Below, in pieces: positions 37,619 to 46,473 of a stretch of DNA of 64,000 nucleotides. How positions within the stretch are numbered: the first letter of the stretch is position 1; the number at the start of each line of letters is the position of its first letter. The position numbers and the translations under genes were made by a program. The stretch is from Gordonia soli NBRC 108243 (GTDB lineage Bacteria; Actinomycetota; Actinomycetes; Mycobacteriales; Mycobacteriaceae): NCBI RefSeq assembly GCF_000334455.1, contig NZ_BANX01000028.1:62001-126000 (forward strand). The letters run 5' to 3'. The notes under the pieces are model-generated. The model ran no database searches. It saw only the letters and a program-made list of their open reading frames with translations, and was not told the origin of the DNA.

Positions 37619-37637
37619 GGAGGTTAGCCAACCCTTG
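37619..37637. promoter_or_regulatory. Weaker candidate iron box upstream of bfd
   Basis: 12 of 19 matches to the IdeR/DtxR consensus, including the run AGGTTAG, then AACCC. Its centre is 34 bases from the stronger box at 37653. Confidence 0.4.
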
Positions 37638-37652
37638 CACATCGGCAGACGT

Positions 37653-37671
37653 TTATGTAACCCTTACCTAA
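37653..37671. promoter_or_regulatory. Candidate IdeR/DtxR iron box upstream of bfd
   Basis: 14 of 19 matches to TTAGGTTAGGCTAACCTAA, with right end ACCTAA exact; ends 21 bases before the bfd ATG. Confidence 0.55.
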
Positions 37672-37692
37672 TCGTTTTGATGAGGTGAAGCC

Positions 37693-37875
37693 ATGTTCGT
37701 CTGTATCTGCCGCGCGGTGACCGAGGCCGAGGTGCACCAGCACTTCGACGACGGCGCCGAGACGCCGGATGCGATCGGCGAACGCTGTGGCGCTGGCGAA
37801 GGATGCGGCACCTGCATCGAGCGACTCTGCGAGATCATCACCGAGAGGACCAGTACCGCCACGACCGCTGCCTGA
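37693..37875 (+). CDS. bfd: Bacterioferritin-associated ferredoxin
   Basis: 60-residue [2Fe-2S] protein that reduces the haem of bacterioferritin to release stored iron. Four ligands: Cys4 and Cys6 in FVCICRAVTE, and the C-terminal pair in GCGTCIERL. A GAGGTGA site precedes the ATG. Located 92 bases before the bacterioferritin gene, with two iron-box-like sites upstream. Confidence 0.92.
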   Translation: MFVCICRAVTEAEVHQHFDDGAETPDAIGERCGAGEGCGTCIERLCEIITERTSTATTAA

Positions 37876-37967
37876 CCGACACGACCGAAGAACCACCTCA
37901 CGCCAAACCCGGCGCGGGGTCATTTCTGCGTGTTACGGTTCGCCGCAGCGGCGAACGGAGGTCTGGC

Positions 37968-38453
37968 ATGCGCGGCGACGACGAAGTGATCGCACTCCTC
38001 AACGATCAGCTCACCAGCGAGCTGACGGCGATCAATCAGTACTTCCTGCACTCGAAGATGCAGGCGAACTGGGGACTGACCGAGCTGGCGGCCAAGAGCC
38101 GCGCCGAGTCGATCGAGGAGATGACCCACGCGGAGATCCTCACCGACCGAATCCTCTTCCTGGAGGGCCTGCCGAACTACCAGAAGCTGCTCCCCCTGCG
38201 GATCGGTCAGACGCTGCGCGAGCAGTTCGAATCCGATCTGGCCATCGAGGTCGAGGTCGTCGAACGCCTCCGCCCCGGGATCGCGTTGTGCCGCAGCAAG
38301 GGCGACATCACCTCGGCGAAGCTGTTCGAGACCATCCTGGCCGACGAGGAACACCACATCGACTACCTCGAGACACAGCTGGAGCTGATCGATCGTCTGG
38401 GAGAACAGCTCTACACCGCGCAGCTGGTCGCGCGCCCGCCGGACGTCGAGTGA
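37968..38453 (+). CDS. bfr: Bacterioferritin
   Basis: 24-mer iron storage protein, 161 residues. Ferroxidase ligands in QLTSELTAINQYFLH, EEMTHAEI and LADEEHHIDYLE; the Met of EEM matches the haem-ligand Met52, so it is the haem-binding type. A CGGAGG site lies seven bases before the ATG. A TACGGT -10 candidate at 37934 could give bfr its own transcript besides readthrough from bfd. Confidence 0.95.
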   Translation: MRGDDEVIALLNDQLTSELTAINQYFLHSKMQANWGLTELAAKSRAESIEEMTHAEILTDRILFLEGLPNYQKLLPLRIGQTLREQFESDLAIEVEVVERLRPGIALCRSKGDITSAKLFETILADEEHHIDYLETQLELIDRLGEQLYTAQLVARPPDVE

Positions 38454-38471
38454 CCTGACACCCCGCGATTT

Positions 38472-38514
38472 CGTAGAAGGAGTTCCCGGTTTCCGGGAAC
38501 TCCTTCTACGTTTT
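38472..38514. terminator. Strong intrinsic terminator between bfr and an MFS gene
   Basis: Two perfect 18-base arms (38472-38489 and 38493-38510) with a TTT loop, then TTTT. Serves both convergent genes. Confidence 0.9.
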
Positions 38515-38518
38515 CGGG

Positions 38519-39844
38519 CTAGGCGGCGCGTCGACGGCGGGTGACCACCGCGACGCCGAGTACGACGATCCCGCCGAGGGCGAGACCCGCACCCAGCAGC
38601 GAGGGGGCCGAATAGCCGTAACCGGCGGCGATCACCACACCGCCCAGCCAGGCCCCGGTGGCGTTCGCGGCGTTGAGAGCCGAGTGGTTCAGCGCGGCTG
38701 CCAGGGTCTGGGCGTCCTCGGCGACGTCCATCAGTCGGGTCTGCAACGCCGGCACCAGCGCGGTACCGGTGACGCCGACGACAAAGGTGAGTGCCAGTGC
38801 GGCCCACAGGCTTCCGACGAGCACCGAGAAGGCGGCCAGGGTGATCGCCGTCGCAGTGAGGGCACCGAGGATGGCTCCGCCCACGCTGCGGTCTGCGGCA
38901 GCGCCACCGACGAGAGCACCGACCACCATACCGATCCCGAAGAGCATCAACGCGATCGGCACGACGGACACCGATGCGCCGCTGAGCGAGGTGAGCGCCG
39001 TGTTGAGGTAGGTGTAGAACGCGAACATCCCGCCGCCGCCGACGACACCGATGAGCAGGGTGAGCAGCACCTGTGGGCGGGTGAGTGCCCCGAGCTCGGT
39101 GACCGGGTTGGTCACCCGCATGTCGGCGAGCGCCGGGAGACTGCGGAACAGCGCGCCGATGGTCAGCACTCCGATGACGACCACCAGCGCGAAGGCGATC
39201 CGCCATCCGAAGGTCTCGCCCAGCATCGTCGCGACCGGCACGCCCGCGACATTGGCGACCGAGAGACCGAGCATCACCTGCCCGACCGCCTTTGCCCGGC
39301 CGCGGGGCCCGGCCAGATGCGCCGCGACCAATGCGGCGACACCGAAGTAGGCACCGTGCGGCAGTCCGGCGACGAACCGCGCCGCCATCAGCCAGCCATA
39401 CGTCGGGGCGAACACGGTGGCGAGGTTGCCGACGGTGAACGCGACCATCAGTCCGATCAGTAGGGTGCGTCGCGACATCCGTGCGGTGAGTGCCGCGATG
39501 AGCGGGGCGCCGACCACGACGCCCAGGGCATACGCGCTGATGACGTGGCCCGCCGTGGGTTCGGTGATGCGCAGGGTGTCGGCGATGTTGGGCAGCAGGC
39601 CCATCGCCACGAACTCGGTGGTGCCGATGCCGAAGCCGCCCAGCCCGAGCGCGATGATCGCGCGGCGACGGACCCGACCCGACACCGGCGCCCCCGGCGA
39701 TGTCGAGGCAGCGTCGGGTGTCGCCGACGTGTGGATCCGGGACTCGGTGGCGGTCAGGTCACTGGGGGCAGGGCTCGAGGACACCTGCTCCTCAACCGGT
39801 CCAACTCCCGCTCCCTTCCCGGATGTACCGGTGACTTCGTTCAC
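38519..39844 (-). CDS. MFS transporter, DHA1/AraJ-like efflux protein
   Basis: 441 residues: about 60 soluble N-terminal residues, then 12 membrane segments. ALGLGGFGIGTTEFVAMGLLP in the first segment is diagnostic of the AraJ/YdhP sugar- or drug-efflux subgroup. The substrate is unknown. Starts with GTG; a later start near the first membrane segment is possible because the N-terminus is low in complexity. It lies next to a decayed HxlR regulator on the same strand. Confidence 0.85.
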   Translation of the reverse strand: MNEVTGTSGKGAGVGPVEEQVSSSPAPSDLTATESRIHTSATPDAASTSPGAPVSGRVRRRAIIALGLGGFGIGTTEFVAMGLLPNIADTLRITEPTAGHVISAYALGVVVGAPLIAALTARMSRRTLLIGLMVAFTVGNLATVFAPTYGWLMAARFVAGLPHGAYFGVAALVAAHLAGPRGRAKAVGQVMLGLSVANVAGVPVATMLGETFGWRIAFALVVVIGVLTIGALFRSLPALADMRVTNPVTELGALTRPQVLLTLLIGVVGGGGMFAFYTYLNTALTSLSGASVSVVPIALMLFGIGMVVGALVGGAAADRSVGGAILGALTATAITLAAFSVLVGSLWAALALTFVVGVTGTALVPALQTRLMDVAEDAQTLAAALNHSALNAANATGAWLGGVVIAAGYGYSAPSLLGAGLALGGIVVLGVAVVTRRRRAA

Positions 39845-39953
39845 AGGCGATCACCGAGGTGAAGGCCCCGGCGGGCGTTTCTCGGGAGGCGTCGGCCGGG
39901 CCCCGGTCGGTGTCGGCGCCGCCCGGGGCGGACGAATTGCCGGTCGACGAGGC

Positions 39954-40299
39954 TCAGTCGCCGGTGGCGTGCCGTTGCCCCCAGGTACGCCGGGTGGCGA
40001 GCGCCGGGAAGAGGTCGCGCCCGGCGTCGGTGAGCACGTACTCATGGCGCAGTGGGCGCTCTCGATAGGGAGTCCGCTCGAGGACGCCCGCGTCCTCGAG
40101 TTTGCGCAGTCGTGAGGTGAGGACCTGGCGCGGCGCGCCGGTGCGATCGCGGATGCCTTCGCATCGGTGCGCTCCCCGGCGACCTCGCGGACCACGAGCA
40201 ACGACCAGCGGTCGCCGACCACCGCGAGCGCATCCGCGATCGAACAGATACGTGTGCGGTCGGCGTCGAACCGGTCGAACCGTTGTCCGATCAGCAGTA
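39954..40299 (-). pseudogene. HxlR-family regulator, frameshifted
   Basis: The HxlR N-terminus (CSIADALAVVGDRWSLLVVREV) is read in one frame and the rest (RTGAPRQVLTSRLRKLEDAG, then LERTPYRERPLRHEYVLTDAGRD) in another. The break lies near 40165-40185, where AGER of one frame should join GIRDRTG of the other. No good start codon is seen at the N-terminal end either. Divergent from the damaged hydrolase, a common HxlR-target arrangement. Confidence 0.78.
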
Positions 40300-40315
40300 A
40301 TAGAGGAACGATCCG

Positions 40316-40523
40316 ATGCCATTCGTCACCGTCGGCTCCGAGAACGACCATCCCGTCGACATCCACTTCACCGATCGCGGCTCCGGCCGACCACTGGTGC
40401 TCATCCACGGCTTCCCACTCGACGGCGCGTCCTGGGAGCCGCAGGAGCTGGCCCCCGCCCGGCATCGGCATCACCCATGCCGAGATCGTGACCCCCGCGC
40501 TACTGGACTTCGTGGCCGGATAG
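40316..40523 (+). pseudogene. Alpha/beta hydrolase (chloroperoxidase-like), internal deletion
   Basis: The first ~43 residues (MPFVTVGSEND ... GRPLVLIHGFPLDGASWEPQ) match the N-terminus of non-haem chloroperoxidase-type hydrolases of about 275 residues. About 20 bases later, in another frame, GIGITHAEIVTPALLDFVAG and a stop match the family C-terminus. Roughly 200 codons, including the nucleophile Ser and catalytic Asp, are missing. The junction is near 40450-40465. Confidence 0.8.
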
Positions 40524-40710
40524 CCGGCACCACCACCGGGCGTACCGAACAGGGCCGGTTCGGCGGTCGTCATGCGACGACCGCCGAGTCGGCCCCGACG
40601 TGTCCCGACACACGGCGCGGAGACCGCCGCGAAACGCCGTCCTACCGTGTCGCGCACAAGGTTCCGATCGGTCGGATCAGGAGGGTTCCCAGTCGTTTGA
40701 ACCCGTGTTA

Positions 40711-40716
40711 TATCCT
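40711..40716 (+). promoter_or_regulatory. Predicted -10 box (TATCCT) of the SAM-IV/metY transcript
   Basis: Places the transcript start near 40724, at the first base of the riboswitch. The 190 bases upstream (40524-40710) show no gene. Confidence 0.5.
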
Positions 40717-40723
40717 TGTCGCC

Positions 40724-40840
40724 AGGTCATGAGTGTCAGCGTCAAGCCCCGGCTTGCTGAACGGCAACCCTCCAACCGCGGTGGGGTGCTCCGGGTGATG
40801 ACCAGGTTGTGGGGGTGCGTTCGCGTTCCTCCCCGGCAAG
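40724..40840 (+). ncRNA. SAM-IV riboswitch
   Basis: S-adenosylmethionine sensor controlling metY-metX. The outer stem pairs GGTCAT (40725-40730) with the ATGACC at 40798-40803. The core holds GTCAAGCCCCGGCTTGCTG, CGGCAACCCTCC, GCGGTGGGGTG and CCGGGTGATGACCAGG, matching the SAM-IV class of actinobacteria. A downstream hairpin AGGGATGTCGTCCCT and a GAGAAAG site lie before the metY ATG. The lack of a T tract suggests control of translation, but this is inference. The 3' boundary is approximate. Confidence 0.85.
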
Positions 40841-40910
40841 CGCGGGTCCGAAGGTCGGGCCCCAGATCCAGGGATGTCGTCCCTGCCGACCGAGAAAGTG
40901 ATCAATCGTC

Positions 40911-42251
40911 ATGTCTGACGCAAGCACCGACGGGACCACCGAAGCCAATCCAGTAGATCTCTGGAGCTTCGAGACCAAGCAGATCCACGCCGGCCAGAAC
41001 GCCGACACCGCGACCAACGCGCGTGCGCTGCCCGTGTACCAGACCACGTCGTACGTCTTCAACGACACGCAACACGCGGCCGACCTCTTCGGCCTCGCCG
41101 AGCCCGGCAACATCTACACCCGGATCATGAACCCGACGCAGGATGCCGTCGAGCAGCGCATCGCTGCCCTCGAGGGCGGTGTCGCCGCACTCCTGGTCGC
41201 GTCGGGGCAGGCCGCCGAGACCTACGCGATCCTCAACATCGTCGAGACCGGTGGTCACGTGGTGTCGAGCCCCCGCCTCTACGGCGGCACGTTCAACCTC
41301 TTCCACTACACCCTGCCGAAGCTCGGCATCGAGGTCTCGTTCGTCGAGGACCCCGAGAGCCCCGAGTCGTGGCAGGCCGCGACCAAGGAGAACACCCGCG
41401 CGTTCTTCGGTGAGACGATCTCGAACCCGAACAACGAGATCCTCGACATCAAGGGCATCTCCGAGGTCGCGCACCGCAACGGTGTGCCGCTGATCGTCGA
41501 CAACACGGTCGCGACCCCCTATCTGATCAGTCCGCTCGCCCACGGTGCCGACATCGTCGTGCATTCGGCCACCAAGTACATCGGTGGCCACGGCACCGCC
41601 ATCGGCGGCGTCATCGTCGACGGCGGGACCTTCGACTGGCGCGTGCAGCGCGACGGCAAGGACCTGTTCCCCGGCTTCACCACCGCGGACCCCAGCTACC
41701 ACGGGGCGGTCTTCGCCGACCTCGGTGCGCCGGCGTTCGCGCTCAAGGCGCGGGTGCAGTGGCTGCGTGACACCGGTGCAGCCATCTCGCCGTTCAACGC
41801 GTTCCTGCTCTCGCAGGGACTCGAGACGCTGAGCCTGCGCATCGAACGCCACGTCGCCAATGCACAGCGCGTCGCGGCCTTCCTCGAGAGCCACTCGCTG
41901 GTCGAGTCGGTCGCCTACGCGGGGCTCAAGTCCTCGCCGTGGTACACCCGCGGTCAGGAACTGGCGCCCAAGGGCCAGGGCGCGATCGTCGCCTTCGAGA
42001 TCACCGGTGGCGTCGACGCGGGCAAGCGCTTCGTCGATGCACTGACCCTGCACAGCCACGTCGCCAACATCGGCGACGTGCGATCGCTGGTCATCCATCC
42101 CGCGTCGACCACCCACAGCCAGCTCACCCCGGAGGAGCAGCTGGCCGCGGGCGTCACCCCGGGGCTGGTCCGTCTCGCGGTCGGCATCGAGGGCATCGAG
42201 GACATCCTCGCCGACCTGGAGCAGGGCTTCGCCGCTGCCGGGACGGCCTAG
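40911..42251 (+). CDS. metY: O-acetylhomoserine sulfhydrylase
   Basis: Makes homocysteine from O-acetylhomoserine and sulfide by direct sulfhydrylation (PLP enzyme). 446 residues. YTRIMNPTQDAVEQRIAALE, SGQAAETYAILNI and the PLP Lys in HSATKYIGGHGTAIGG are family-typical. It follows a SAM-IV riboswitch and precedes metX, which makes its substrate. Rv3340 (metC) homologue by position. Confidence 0.95.
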   Translation: MSDASTDGTTEANPVDLWSFETKQIHAGQNADTATNARALPVYQTTSYVFNDTQHAADLFGLAEPGNIYTRIMNPTQDAVEQRIAALEGGVAALLVASGQAAETYAILNIVETGGHVVSSPRLYGGTFNLFHYTLPKLGIEVSFVEDPESPESWQAATKENTRAFFGETISNPNNEILDIKGISEVAHRNGVPLIVDNTVATPYLISPLAHGADIVVHSATKYIGGHGTAIGGVIVDGGTFDWRVQRDGKDLFPGFTTADPSYHGAVFADLGAPAFALKARVQWLRDTGAAISPFNAFLLSQGLETLSLRIERHVANAQRVAAFLESHSLVESVAYAGLKSSPWYTRGQELAPKGQGAIVAFEITGGVDAGKRFVDALTLHSHVANIGDVRSLVIHPASTTHSQLTPEEQLAAGVTPGLVRLAVGIEGIEDILADLEQGFAAAGTA

Positions 42252-42282
42252 GGAGTACGAGGTACACACGCGTGAGTGATCA

Positions 42283-43428
42283 ATGTCGGTGAACGTCGAC
42301 CCGCAGACCGAGGCCTCCGGCTCCGACTGGGAGACCATCCCGGACGGACAGATGACGAGTGTCTCGGTCGGGTCGATCGCACTCGACAGCGGCCAGACCA
42401 TCGACGACGTCACCCTGGCGTTCCAGCGCTGGGGGACGTTGTCGCCGTCTCGCGACAACGTCATCGTGACTCTGCACGCGTTGACCGGTGACTCGCACGT
42501 CACCGGGCCCGCGACCGACGATCAACCCACCCCCGGCTGGTGGGACGGTCTGATCGGTCCGGGCGCCCCGATCGACACCGACGAGTGGTGTGTCATCTCG
42601 GCGAACGTCCTCGGCGGCTGCCGAGGTTCGACGGGTCCGGCATCGCCGCACCCCGACGGACACGCCTGGGGTTCGCGATTCCCCGAGATCACCGTTCTCG
42701 ACCAGGTGCGTGCCGAGGTGGCCCTGATGGACCGCCTCGGCATCGCCGTGGTCGGCGCCGTGCTCGGCGGGTCGATGGGAGGGGCCCGCGCACTCGAGTG
42801 GGTCATCGAGTACCCCGACCGCGTGCGGAGCGCGCTGGTGCTGGCCGTGGGTGCACGCGCAACCGGCGACCAGATCGGCACCCAGACCACCCAGATCGCA
42901 GCCATCACCTCGGATCCCGACTGGCAGGGCGGCGACTACCACGACTCCGGCTCGGCACCCACCGCCGGGCTCCGGATCGCCCGCCGCATAGCCCATCTCA
43001 CCTATCGGGGTGAGGTCGAACTCGACGACCGTTTCGCCAATTCGGCGCAGGGGGACGAGAATCCGCTGGACGGCGGACGGTACGCCGTCCAGAGCTACCT
43101 CGAGCATCAGGCCGACAAGCTGGTCGGGCGCTTCGACGCGAGCAGTTACGTCGTACTCAGCAAGGTGCTCAACAACCACGACGTCGGACGCGGACGCGGC
43201 GGCATCGAGGCCGCCCTCGCCGGGTGCACGGTTCCGGTGGTCGTGGGCGGGATCGATTCGGATCGCCTGTACCCGTTGCGGTTACAGGTCGAGATCGCCG
43301 AGTCGCTCGGGAACTGCGTCGGCGGACTGCAGGTCATCCGATCCGACCGCGGTCACGACGGATTCCTCACCGAATTCGACGCGATCAGCGAATTGCTCAA
43401 GCGCACCGTCGAACTCGCGCGCGGCTGA
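42283..43428 (+). CDS. metX: Homoserine O-acetyltransferase
   Basis: Acetylates homoserine with acetyl-CoA, first committed step to methionine. 381 residues, alpha/beta hydrolase fold: nucleophile Ser in [14 protein letters not shown] and catalytic His in [12 protein letters not shown]. Thirty-one bases after metY in one riboswitch-controlled operon. Rv3341 (metA) homologue by position. Confidence 0.95.
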   Translation: MSVNVDPQTEASGSDWETIPDGQMTSVSVGSIALDSGQTIDDVTLAFQRWGTLSPSRDNVIVTLHALTGDSHVTGPATDDQPTPGWWDGLIGPGAPIDTDEWCVISANVLGGCRGSTGPASPHPDGHAWGSRFPEITVLDQVRAEVALMDRLGIAVVGAVLGGSMGGARALEWVIEYPDRVRSALVLAVGARATGDQIGTQTTQIAAITSDPDWQGGDYHDSGSAPTAGLRIARRIAHLTYRGEVELDDRFANSAQGDENPLDGGRYAVQSYLEHQADKLVGRFDASSYVVLSKVLNNHDVGRGRGGIEAALAGCTVPVVVGGIDSDRLYPLRLQVEIAESLGNCVGGLQVIRSDRGHDGFLTEFDAISELLKRTVELARG

Positions 43429-43478
43429 CCCGACCCGACCACCCACGGACGGGGATCGGCGATCTGAGGCAGCGCGGT

Positions 43479-45194
43479 CTATCGCGGTGCGGGCACCGAC
43501 GGTACGCCGGCTCCCGACGTCGAGGTCTGCGGGGCTCGCGCCTCGGGGGCGCGCGGAGCCGCCGATCGACCCTCCGGTGCCTGGCCACTCTGAGCCTGGC
43601 CGTTCTGTGCCTGACCACCCGGGGCCTGCTCGCGCGTCGGCGAGAGCTGCGGCGGGCGCGGGGTCTGCGGAGCCGTCGTCGTCGGGGGCGCCCAGCCCTC
43701 CGGTAGCCAGCCACGCGGAATGGTCGGTGCCGGTTGGCCTTCCGGCCACGGAATCGCCGGTAGCGGGTACGGGGACAACGTCTTGGTGTCGGTCGTCGGC
43801 GGCGTCGAGGGCGGCAGTTCAGTGGTCGCCCATCCCGGCGAGTCGTTCCAGCGCTGTTCGGTGCGCGGCGCCGGGGCAACCGTCGTCGGCACCGGCAGCT
43901 GAACGTCGGGCAACTCGGTCGTCGGCGGGGCCACCGTCGTGGCAACGGCCGGTTGGGAGCTCGACTCCTGCTCGGCGGTCGCCTCACTGGTGGCCACCGA
44001 TGTCGGCGCCGGCGACGGCGCGGGACCCGACTGACCGGTCAACGACGAGCTGACCGCGTAGACGGTCATCAGTGCGGCAGCCAGGATCGCACCGACGACG
44101 GCGAGCGGTGCCGCCGACAGCCACTGGCGGGGGCGGCGGCCACCGATGAACGCCAGGCGTGTGGTCAGACCTGCAGAGGCCCGAGCCAGGATCGCGGCGC
44201 CGGTCGCGGCGGCCAGTTCCGGCGACTCCGGCCGCACGACCTCACCGAAGGACGTCCCCGCCATGCTGCCGACGATCGGCAGGTTCGCCAGACCGCCGAC
44301 GAAGACGACGGCCTCGGGCGGCCGGCCACCACGAGCGCGGGCATCGCCGACGTAGTGCTCCAGCAGTGTGCGGGCCTCGGCGACCATCGGCGCAGCAGCG
44401 CTCTCGACGGTGGCGGCCGTGAGGCTCACCCGCCCGGCGCCGTCGGCCAGCAGGATCGATTCGGCATCGCCGGTGCCGGCGTTCGCCAGCTCTTCTTTGG
44501 CGGTGCGGCACACGCTCAGCAGCGCGGTGCGTTGCTGACGGGTCCGCAGACCGCCCTCGCCGACGGTCTCGTCCACTGCCAGCCACCGCACGATCGCGCG
44601 GTCGAGTTGTTGCCCGCTGAGCACCTTGGAGCGCTGGACATCGCTGATGCGCTTGGTCGCCGGGTCGACGGTGAAGACGGACATGCCGGTGTCGCCGCAG
44701 TCGACGACGACCACGGAACCGAACCGGTCGATCTGACCGGTCGACGACAGGTACTCCACGATGGCGGCATCCTCGTCGACCAGGTGGATCTGGCGTCGGG
44801 GTCCCGACCCGCGGGAGCGGAGTTCACGCCGCTGTGGTCCGGTCCGTGAGGAGACACCGATGGGCCCGACCGACAGCCCGCCGTCGCGTGCCGCGCCGAG
44901 CATCAGGTCGATGCCTGCGTTGACGCGGCCGGCGGTGTCGAGTCCGTCACTGCGGTCCACGTCGATGACCCGGGTGTCCACGACGTTGCGGCCCGAGTCG
45001 TCGCGCGTCAGCAGGACGTAGTGGATCATTCCACCGCCTGCAGATACGCCAAGAGACGTCGACCCGCCTGGAGTTGTCGTGTCCTCGGTGATCGTCGTAG
45101 TGATACGTTCCCCCGCTGTCGTCTGCGCCCGGCAGCACCGGGTGCCCTTCGGGCGTGTCGGAAATCGGTCGGCGCAACCGGGTCCGACCAGCAT
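43479..45194 (-). CDS. Actin/Hsp70-fold ATPase-like membrane protein with Pro-rich exterior tail
   Basis: 571 residues: a short variable N-terminus, an actin-like nucleotide-binding domain (phosphate loop LGVSAGGGMIHYVLL, VVVVDCGDTGMSVF, VVFVGGLANLPIV as phosphate-2 and adenosine motifs), one membrane segment (LAVVGAILAAALMTVYAV), then about 230 Pro/Thr/Gln-rich residues outside the cell. The start is placed at ATG 45194, with a GAGG site 7-8 bases upstream and a TACAAT -10 box at 45230-45225, because the first ATG downstream (45029) would cut the phosphate loop. Partner and function are unknown; a sensor or wall-linked role is possible. It converges on metX. Confidence 0.7.
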   Translation of the reverse strand: MLVGPGCADRFPTRPKGTRCCRAQTTAGERITTTITEDTTTPGGSTSLGVSAGGGMIHYVLLTRDDSGRNVVDTRVIDVDRSDGLDTAGRVNAGIDLMLGAARDGGLSVGPIGVSSRTGPQRRELRSRGSGPRRQIHLVDEDAAIVEYLSSTGQIDRFGSVVVVDCGDTGMSVFTVDPATKRISDVQRSKVLSGQQLDRAIVRWLAVDETVGEGGLRTRQQRTALLSVCRTAKEELANAGTGDAESILLADGAGRVSLTAATVESAAAPMVAEARTLLEHYVGDARARGGRPPEAVVFVGGLANLPIVGSMAGTSFGEVVRPESPELAAATGAAILARASAGLTTRLAFIGGRRPRQWLSAAPLAVVGAILAAALMTVYAVSSSLTGQSGPAPSPAPTSVATSEATAEQESSSQPAVATTVAPPTTELPDVQLPVPTTVAPAPRTEQRWNDSPGWATTELPPSTPPTTDTKTLSPYPLPAIPWPEGQPAPTIPRGWLPEGWAPPTTTAPQTPRPPQLSPTREQAPGGQAQNGQAQSGQAPEGRSAAPRAPEARAPQTSTSGAGVPSVPAPR

Positions 45195-45224
45195 GGATCG
45201 ACCTCAGGTCACGCGTGTGTCTCT

Positions 45225-45230
45225 ATTGTA
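45225..45230 (-). promoter_or_regulatory. Predicted -10 box (TACAAT) upstream of the actin-fold protein gene
   Basis: Overlaps the end of the DUF3017 gene; would give a leader of about 25 bases to ATG 45194. Confidence 0.45.
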
Positions 45231-45231
45231 A

Positions 45232-45558
45232 TCAATCTGTGCCCAAAGGATCGATCGACGTGGCCAACCAGAGGATGGTCGCGCCCACCGCAGCGGTGGC
45301 CACCACATCGAAGAAACGACCTCTCACCTGCAGAAGACCCGCGCGAGACGTCGGTATGAGGGCCCGGAGAAGTGATGCTAGAAGTAATGCGGAACCGAAC
45401 ACGAAAGCCCCGCGGCGCCAGCGATCGAACAACACCAGCACTGCCGCGACCAGCCCGGCCAACAGAACCAGCAGGTAGGGAACCTGCACCAGGTAGGCAC
45501 GCAGGTGTCGGGCGCGCCGCAGACGCTCGGTCCGCGGTTCGATCCCGCCGGAGGTCAC
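45232..45558 (-). CDS. DUF3017 integral membrane protein (Rv3355c homologue)
   Basis: 108 residues with three hydrophobic segments ([49 protein letters not shown]). Unknown function; always seen with folD in mycolata as far as I recall. Its GTG overlaps the folD stop (GTGA), so it is coupled to folD. Confidence 0.82.
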   Translation of the reverse strand: MTSGGIEPRTERLRRARHLRAYLVQVPYLLVLLAGLVAAVLVLFDRWRRGAFVFGSALLLASLLRALIPTSRAGLLQVRGRFFDVVATAAVGATILWLATSIDPLGTD

Positions 45559-46418
45559 CCGGCCGCCTCCGCGAGTTGCGCTTCTGCACGCTCCACCACG
45601 TTGACCAGCAGGAACGCTCGTGTGAGCGGGCCGACACCACCGGGGTTGGGTGAGACATGCCCGGCGACCTCCCAGACGTCGGGCGCCACATCTCCGGTGA
45701 GGCCGTCGTCGGTGCGGCTGACGCCGACGTCGATGACCGCGGCCCCGGGCTTGACCATGTCGGCGGTGATCAGGTGCGGCACCCCGGCCGCAGCGACCAC
45801 GATGTCGGCGCGAGCGACCTCGGCGGCCAGGTCACGGGTGCCGGTATGACACAGGGTGACGGTTGCGTTCTCGCTTCGCCGGGTGAGCAGCAGTCCGATG
45901 GGCCGGCCGATCGTGACGCCGCGGCCGACAACTGTCACATGGGCGCCGGCGATCGGGATGTCGTACCGCCGCAGCAGGTGGATGACACCCCGCGGCGTGC
46001 ACGGGAGTGTCGACTCCTTCCCCAGGACCAGACGGCCGAGGTTGATCGGGTGCAGACCGTCGGCGTCCTTCTCCGGGTCGATGCGCTCCAGTGCAGCGTT
46101 CTCGTCGAGGTGACGGGGCAGCGGCAACTGCACGATGTAGCCGGTGCAGGCCGGATCGGCGTTGAGCTCGTCGATGGCCGCGTTCAGTTCCTCGGTGGTC
46201 GCATCCGCGGGGAGGTCCTTGCGGATCGAGGAGACGCCGATCTTCGCGCAGTCGGCGTGCTTACCGCGTACGTAGGACTGCGATCCGGGATCGTCCCCGA
46301 CCAGAACAGTGCCGAGTCCGGGGACCACGCCCGCGGCGCGCAGCTTCGCGACCCGTTCCGCGAGATCGGTGAAGATCTCGTCGCGGGTCGCCTTGCCATC
46401 GAGTCGAGTTGCGGTCAC
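45555..46418 (-). CDS. folD: Methylenetetrahydrofolate dehydrogenase/cyclohydrolase
   Basis: Bifunctional one-carbon enzyme interconverting methylene- and formyl-tetrahydrofolate with NADP. 287 residues. Active-site Tyr/Lys in [25 protein letters not shown], Asp in DADGLHPIN, and nucleotide motif [13 protein letters not shown]. The GTG at 46418 fits normal length; the longer frame covers the divergent dehydratase gene. Rv3356c homologue. Confidence 0.95.
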   Translation of the reverse strand: MTATRLDGKATRDEIFTDLAERVAKLRAAGVVPGLGTVLVGDDPGSQSYVRGKHADCAKIGVSSIRKDLPADATTEELNAAIDELNADPACTGYIVQLPLPRHLDENAALERIDPEKDADGLHPINLGRLVLGKESTLPCTPRGVIHLLRRYDIPIAGAHVTVVGRGVTIGRPIGLLLTRRSENATVTLCHTGTRDLAAEVARADIVVAAAGVPHLITADMVKPGAAVIDVGVSRTDDGLTGDVAPDVWEVAGHVSPNPGGVGPLTRAFLLVNVVERAEAQLAEAAG

Positions 46419-46460
46419 ACCGTCATTGTTCCATCCGGGATCCGATATGGGGACGAGCGG

Positions 46461-46466
46461 TAGCGT
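46461..46466 (+). promoter_or_regulatory. Predicted -10 box (TAGCGT) of a leaderless dehydratase gene
   Basis: Hexamer ends seven bases before the GTG at 46474. Confidence 0.5.
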
Positions 46467-46473
46467 GCGAGCT

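Noticed and set aside
40600..40956. Open frame across the SAM-IV region
   Set aside because: It overlaps a well-matched structured RNA and shows no protein family.
45027..45029. ATG 45029 as start of the actin-fold protein
   Set aside because: It would remove the first strand and most of the phosphate loop; 45194 has promoter and ribosome-site support.
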